DNA of 64,000 nucleotides from Hanleya hanleyi. Lineage: Eukaryota > Mollusca > Polyplacophora > Lepidopleurida > Hanleyidae. The notes under the pieces were generated by a model. That model made no database searches, was not told the DNA's origin, and saw only the letters and a list, made by a program, of their open reading frames with translations. The stretch is from NCBI GenBank assembly GCA_036873755.1, contig JAVTVY010020551.1, positions 1-64,000 on the forward strand, given 5' to 3'. This document shows positions 58,946 through 64,000 of this stretch, one piece after another. The position numbers and the translations under genes are program-made. Position 1 is the stretch's first letter. Each line of letters opens with the position of its first letter.

Positions 58946-59510
58946 TTAACCCTATCTGGCCTGGGCTTTCTGGGACCTGTTGTGGCCTGGGGGAGGGGGG
59001 CCAAAATGCCCTCCCCCCTAATTATTTTTCTTACCCCTTAAGCTAGGGGGCTGAAACTTACTACACTATACCCTTGGGTCAAGCTCTACCAGAAAATGTA
59101 AAAAAAAATCCAAGATGGCCGCCTTGATGACGTCACAGTGACGTCATTTTCAAAAACAGCATTTTTTAATCGATTTTTCAGTCAGATTTTCCGATTTTTT
59201 TTTATGCAATTTTTCCGCAAAAACTGCGTGATAAATTAGTAAATATTAATGTGATATGAAATAAAATAGTTTTTACCTGCTTTTCATCGCAGAAAAGCAG
59301 AAATTTTGAAGAAATATGACTAAAACATCACTTTTCTGGGACCCCACGTGGCCGCTATCTTGAATTTTCCCATGATCCTCTGCTCGGGGGGTCATGCAAA
59401 TCGGCTCAAAATGACCCCAATATGATGAACTAAAAAGTCACGGAGTTTCGGCTTTCAATTTTTTGTCGTTCCGGAGATAGCGCAGAAAATTTGGTAAGGG
59501 GGGGGGGGGC
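58946..59510 (+). mobile_element. TTAACCCTA-ended element, forward copy 2 (right end lost)
   Basis: Starts TTAACCCTATCTGGCCTGGG and parallels copy 1 throughout, including TTGATGACGTCACAGTGACG. It breaks off after the G-tract, without the right inverted repeat. Confidence 0.75.
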
Positions 59511-61010
59511 ATTTTGCAATCTTACTAGAACTTCAAAAAAGATTACTTCCCCTTGAACAGGAACTACTCCAGAAAAATAAAGAAGAAAATATATCTGTGT
59601 ACGTAAACATTGTGTTATGAAACACTTCGACTCATAACACTGGAAGGACCTATCTTTCTTGAGGTGAAAAGAACATAATGGCGGTTTGCACCAAAATGCC
59701 AGCAGCAGCAGTGGAAAATTGGGCCACATGATCTTGATCATGGCGGAGCCGACGGAGGAAAGAGATGTCTTCAATGGAAGTGACGACATCAGCGGGAACG
59801 TCATGAGCAGATAAGACGTCATCAACGTAAGTGACGTCTTCACCGGAAGTAGTTTTAAAAAGGAGGAGGGTTCAAGAGGAATGATAAAACCAATCAGAAT
59901 GTATACAGCCTCCATGTTTGATCACGTGAATATGATTTGTAATGAATCGTTTGATCACATGACTATTGGTAAAGAATTGTCGGCCAAGTTTATTCACTTG
60001 AGAGATGGAGTTAACTTAACCATTTCGGACATATACTAGGCAACCATATATTTACTTCGATACTATTGGGAAGATGATAATAAGGGGACATAATTCAATC
60101 TTGATTTTGAAGATCACAACGCACACGCATAACTCAGCTGTGTTATATCCAGACTTCATAATAATTGATGCAACCTGCAGACAAGCTAACATTCTTACGT
60201 ATCATGAATGTATTTGCTCCATCTCGATCGATTCAGTAAATGTTAAAATATACTTATGGGTTAAAGATGAAATGTAACATAATTCATAATTTTTTTATGA
60301 AATTCTTAATTTGTAGATCAACCTTGTGTATTTCATCTATCAAGAGCTTTGAAACTGTAGCCCACTATTTACTGGAAAAAATACTGATAGGTGCTCTTGA
60401 CCCACAACGTCTCCACACTTTGCCTCTTCGAGTTATGGTAAAGCTCCATCATTACGTCCCTTGATAATGACGTCGGGTATGAACCATTGATTTGGGCCCT
60501 ACTTGATCAATTTGTTTGACGTAGCGTAAAGGCGCATTTCCACAGTACGGACACTCGACGACGCGAACACGCGGTGAAATAGCACTGGTTGTAATTTTGA
60601 GGCGCGTCAAAAACGTCGTTCTGATGTCGCCTTGAGATGACGTGTTATACTAATTCCTTTGTTGAATAACCTTATTAAAAGTCTAAATCAATAATAAATG
60701 TACTTTTTATCTGCCGGTTATATTTGAATATATACCCTGTAGTACCGAAGTGTTTTGCAGGAACAACACAAATACTTTATTTCTTGATATTGCTGGATAC
60801 ATCATGATAAGTTCCATCAGCATTTCGTGAGTAGTAGGTAGCGAGGATTTCGACGCAAGTTTTGCCGGGGGAGATAACTCTTTTGTGGAGGTCACGTGGA
60901 GGGGGCGCCACCAGGCCAAGAGACCAAAAACTACCTCCAACACAGAAGAGTTTCAATCTAGGGGGAGGTAACTCCGGATCACTATAGTTCCGGCAAAGGG
61001 CCCCTGGGCA
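59511..61010. other. Intergenic region
   Basis: No credible gene. Around 59775-59850 short GACGTCxTCxx(G/A)xxGGAAGTGACG repeats occur. The 161-codon minus frame crossing 59430-59915 overlaps a transposon end and these repeats and is not gene-like. Confidence 0.45.
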
Positions 61011-62930
61011 TGTATTCTTCCGGGGTGATGTGGTCTGGCGGTGATGCGGTCGCGAGAAAAAGCTTCCGCGGAGAAAAAGTAGTCCCCAGACTTCAAATAC
61101 GCTGCATGGTCCGATTGGGTCGAGTGAGGTATCAAAGTGAAGCATTCGTGAAAGGGCATCCAGTCATGGGTGGGTGCATGTAAAATTAGGATTTTTTCCC
61201 GAAACTATAAAAAGCGGAACACGGACTTTACCCTTAAAATAGGGGAAAACACCTATCAACCCTAGCCAAAGGGGCTAATATCGGTCCCCGGGCTTATTGG
61301 GACCTGCCTATCAAGTCAATGGGGTGGGTGCATGTAAAATTAGGATTTTTTCTCGAAACTATAAAAAGCGGAATACGGACTTTACCCCTAAAATAGGGAA
61401 AACACCTATCAACCCTACCCAAAAGGGCTAATATCGGTCCCCGGGCTTATTGGGGCCTGCCTATCCCGTCAATGGGGTGGGTGCATGTAAAATTGGGATT
61501 TTTTCCCGAAACTATAAAAAGCGGAACACGGACTTTACCCCTACAATAGGGGTCTGTATTATACAATATAAGGGAAAATGCCTGTATGGGATATGGGGAT
61601 GGTCAATTTTTTTCGTGGGCTTTACTATGGCTTATGGGGTCTCGTTTTTCTCGTTTCGCCAAGAAAATGTCAATGGGAAGGGTCCGAAATTTTTGGGAAA
61701 AGTCACTGAGGTCTGTATATAGGCCTATAGTCTGGCTATATAGGGTATAGGTTCAATCTGGAAAATTCACACACGTTCATTGTGATATGGGTTGCTTGGA
61801 TTTGTTTTTCACGTCTAGTCAATTAGAACAGGATGGAAAGGGTCTCGGAGCGAATCGGTGAAATTTTTGGAAAAAGTCACCGAGGTCTGCGTAGTCCATA
61901 CTGGCTATATGGGGGTATAGGTTCAACCTGGGAAATTCACACACGCTCATTGTGATATGGGTTGTGGGTTCTCGTTTTTTTCACGTCTCGTCATTTAGAA
62001 CACAATGGGAGGGTCCCGGAGCAAATCGGTGAAATTTTTGGGAAAAGTACCGGGTAGGCCTGTATATAGGCCTATAGGCTGGCTATACGGGGGTATAGGT
62101 TCAACCTGGGAAATTCACACGCGTTCATTGTGATATGTGTTGCTTGGATTTGTTTTTCACGTCTCGTCATTTAGAACACGATGGGAAGGGTCTCGGAGCG
62201 AATCGGTGAATTATTTGGGAAAGTACCATATAGCCCATATAGTCCCATACTGGCTTTATGGGGGGTATAGGTTCAACCTGGGAAATTCACACACGTTCAT
62301 TGTGATATGGGCTGTTTGGATTTGTTTTTCACGTCTCGTCATTTAGAACACGATGGGAAGGATCCCGGAGCGAAACGGTGAAACCGAGGCCTGGGTAGGC
62401 CCATAGGCCTATACTGCATGGCTATATGAGGGTATAGGCCCATACGGGGTGGACGTTTTGGGGTCTGTGTGAGCCAATAATGATCCTATGATGTCGTATG
62501 AGGTCTTATTTTGAAGCTCACGTGGAGGCATGTTGGGGGTATGTAGGTGTGTGTTTGGGGTAGAGATGGACCACTGTGGCTCCGAATGGGTCGTGGAAGG
62601 TGTCAAAGTGAAGCTTGTGTGGGTTAGAGTCAGAATGGCGTGTTTTTAAGTGCAAGTCGCGTCAATCTGCGCATGCGCAGTTGGTTGTAGTAAGTAAAGT
62701 GGCCATTTTGGGGCAGTACAGGAATGTATTTGGGGGTCGAGATGGACCATCCTTGGTCCGAATGCGTCCTGGGAGGTGTCATGTTGTAGCTCCCGGGGTG
62801 TAGACCCTGATTTAAGGGATGTTCACGTCATCTGTGGCGTCTTTGGTGACGTCATCAGTACGAGTAGTAGCAAAAGTGGGCATTTTGGGGCAGTGAAGGA
62901 GGGTATTCGGTGTAGAGATGCACCATCCAT
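61011..62930 (+). repeat. Second locus of the satellite arm, same orientation as the left arm
   Basis: Begins TATTCTTCCGGGGTGATG and follows the order of the left arm: layer I (about three units, 61160-61560), layer II (61560-62480) and layer III (62480-62930), shorter in each layer. Confidence 0.85.
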
Positions 62931-62939
62931 ATCTGTTAT

Positions 62940-63400
62940 GCGTATTATACAGTACCTGTCCTGTATTATACCAATCTGTGCTTTATTATACTATATCTGT
63001 CCTGTATTGTACCATATATGTCTTGTATTATACCAAATCTGTGCTGTATTATACAATATTTGCCCTCTATTATACCATATCTGTGCTGTATTATACCATA
63101 TCTGTCCTGAATTACACCATATCTGTGCTGTATTATGCAATATCTGTGCTGTATTATGCAATATCTCTCCCGTGTTATACAATATCTGTCTTGTGTTATA
63201 GCAGATATGTCCCGTATTGTATCATATTTGTCCTGTGTTATACAATATATGTTCTGTATTATACCAAATCTGTGCTGTATTATACAGTATCTGTCCTGTA
63301 TTATACCAAATCTGTGCTATATTATACCATATGTTTCCTGTATTGTACCATATATGTCCTGTATTATACATTATATGTTCTGTATTATACAATCGGATAG
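62940..63400 (+). repeat. 21-bp minisatellite, about 22 copies
   Basis: Unit TATCTGTxCTGTATTATACCA. Because the period is a multiple of three, several frames stay open on both strands. These Tyr/Cys/Leu-rich frames are not genes. This array is absent from the other two arms. Confidence 0.95.
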
Positions 63401-63419
63401 CGATTGTCGTGAATAACAA

Positions 63420-63505
63420 CAAGTTCAGCAATGTTTATATAGTTTATTATCCCCAATGTTACATCATACCCAGGCTGGGGGCCGCCCTGGGTATGTTTAG
63501 TATGT
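63420..63505. repeat. Junction DNA shared with the other arms
   Basis: ATATAGTTTATTxTCCCCAATG and ATCATACCCAxGCTGGGGG match 2930-2985 and, inverted, 8825-8885. On the minus strand it supplies AATAAA for gene C. Confidence 0.75.
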
Positions 63506-63955
63506 TCACAGCAACACAAATTGAAATATCAAACACCAAACGCCGCTGGGGTCCGGCTGGATATCCAGGCTCTTCTGAACTGTGGGTATAGGTGGGCTCT
63601 CCTTCATGGCATCACCAGTGGCGTTCGTCTCCCCGGGCTTATCTTCACTGGGTCTGACCTTCCGCGGCTCCTCTTCAGTAGGAAGTTGTCGCTCATGCCA
63701 TGGTACCTGGGCATGAACCAAACATTGGTGTCGCAGCAACTGACTGGTCAGTTTGAAAAGCCGACCACAATCCTCGCATGGACGCTTGCGTGGCCCATGA
63801 ATTGAAAGTTCATGGCGCAGTAAAGCATCTTCCCGATTAAATGACCGTGCGCAGGTTATACAAGTATACAGTCCGTCGTTGTGGATGGCCGTGTCGTGGC
63901 GACGTAAATTGTCTAGACGAGTAAACTGCTTCTGCCAAGATGTGCAAGTGAACAT
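63506..63955 (-). pseudogene. Zinc-finger gene C, truncated
   Basis: 149 codons from ATG at 63955. Three C2H2 fingers, but codon 7 is Trp (TGG) instead of the zinc-binding Cys. Fingers 2 and 3 (CITCARSF, CEDCGRLF) are complete. The linker with GETNATGDA is shared with genes A and B. The frame then runs into unrelated bases and stops, so the whole conserved C-terminal domain is missing. The leader before the ATG (TCAACCACGAAG, GGCCTGGCCG) matches the other copies; a TATA box would lie beyond the window. Confidence 0.75.
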
Positions 63956-64000
63956 CTTCGTGGTTGACAGAGTGTCTGATGAAACGGCCAGGCCGCTTTC

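Noticed and set aside
59430..59915. 161-codon minus-strand frame
   Set aside because: Overlaps the end of a transposon copy and short GACGTC repeats; composition is low-complexity Leu/Ser with no domain.
62776..63591. Overlapping open frames of 93-160 codons on both strands
   Set aside because: They are produced by a 21-bp tandem repeat whose period is divisible by three; the proteins are monotonous Tyr/Cys/Leu/Ile repeats.

Overview
This is eukaryotic nuclear DNA from an animal: GT-AG introns, TATA boxes, AATAAA signals, dense DNA-transposon relics and tandem repeats. Nothing prokaryotic is present (no operons, rRNA, phage or CRISPR). Large SRCR/MACPF/C1q-type genes together with C2H2-bearing repeats and a LINE with an (ATTC)n tail suggest a marine invertebrate (lophotrochozoan, or invertebrate deuterostome such as amphioxus or hemichordate). 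The sequence alone does not decide which.

The main gene lies on the + strand at 28834-56702. I assembled a 20-exon model by hand from splice sites and reading phase. Every junction keeps frame, and the exon lengths sum to 4,038 nt (1,345 codons plus stop). The product is a secreted, probably proprotein-processed MACPF (perforin-like) protein. A previously unassigned central region, a cysteine-rich segment and three SRCR domains follow the MACPF domain. The architecture suggests an innate-immune or defence effector in which SRCR domains bind a target and the MACPF domain inserts into membrane. A smaller broken gene on the - strand (12695-14004) encodes a signal peptide, a coiled coil and a C1q-like remnant.

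Region 66-11440 is a giant palindrome. Two inverted arms carry multi-layered satellite arrays (about 154, 165-175 and 180-190 bp units) and, inside them, two head-to-head copies of a C2H2 zinc-finger gene with a conserved C-terminal domain. The 1.26 kb loop holds a third, smaller zinc-finger ORF. The same arrays plus a truncated zinc-finger gene reappear at 61011-64000 and run off the window. This looks like an uncharacterised mobile or satellite-forming element.

Between these lie a near-perfect 3,868-bp tandem duplication (16086-23817), a LINE 3' end, and several non-autonomous DNA elements with clear terminal inverted repeats and target-site duplications. These include a 717-bp fold-back element with a 9-bp duplication in intron 6, a GGGTGCA-ended family, and a TTAACCCTA-ended family found throughout the window. 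The introns of the main gene are full of such insertions.

All similarity statements come from reading the sequence. No database search or structure prediction was run.
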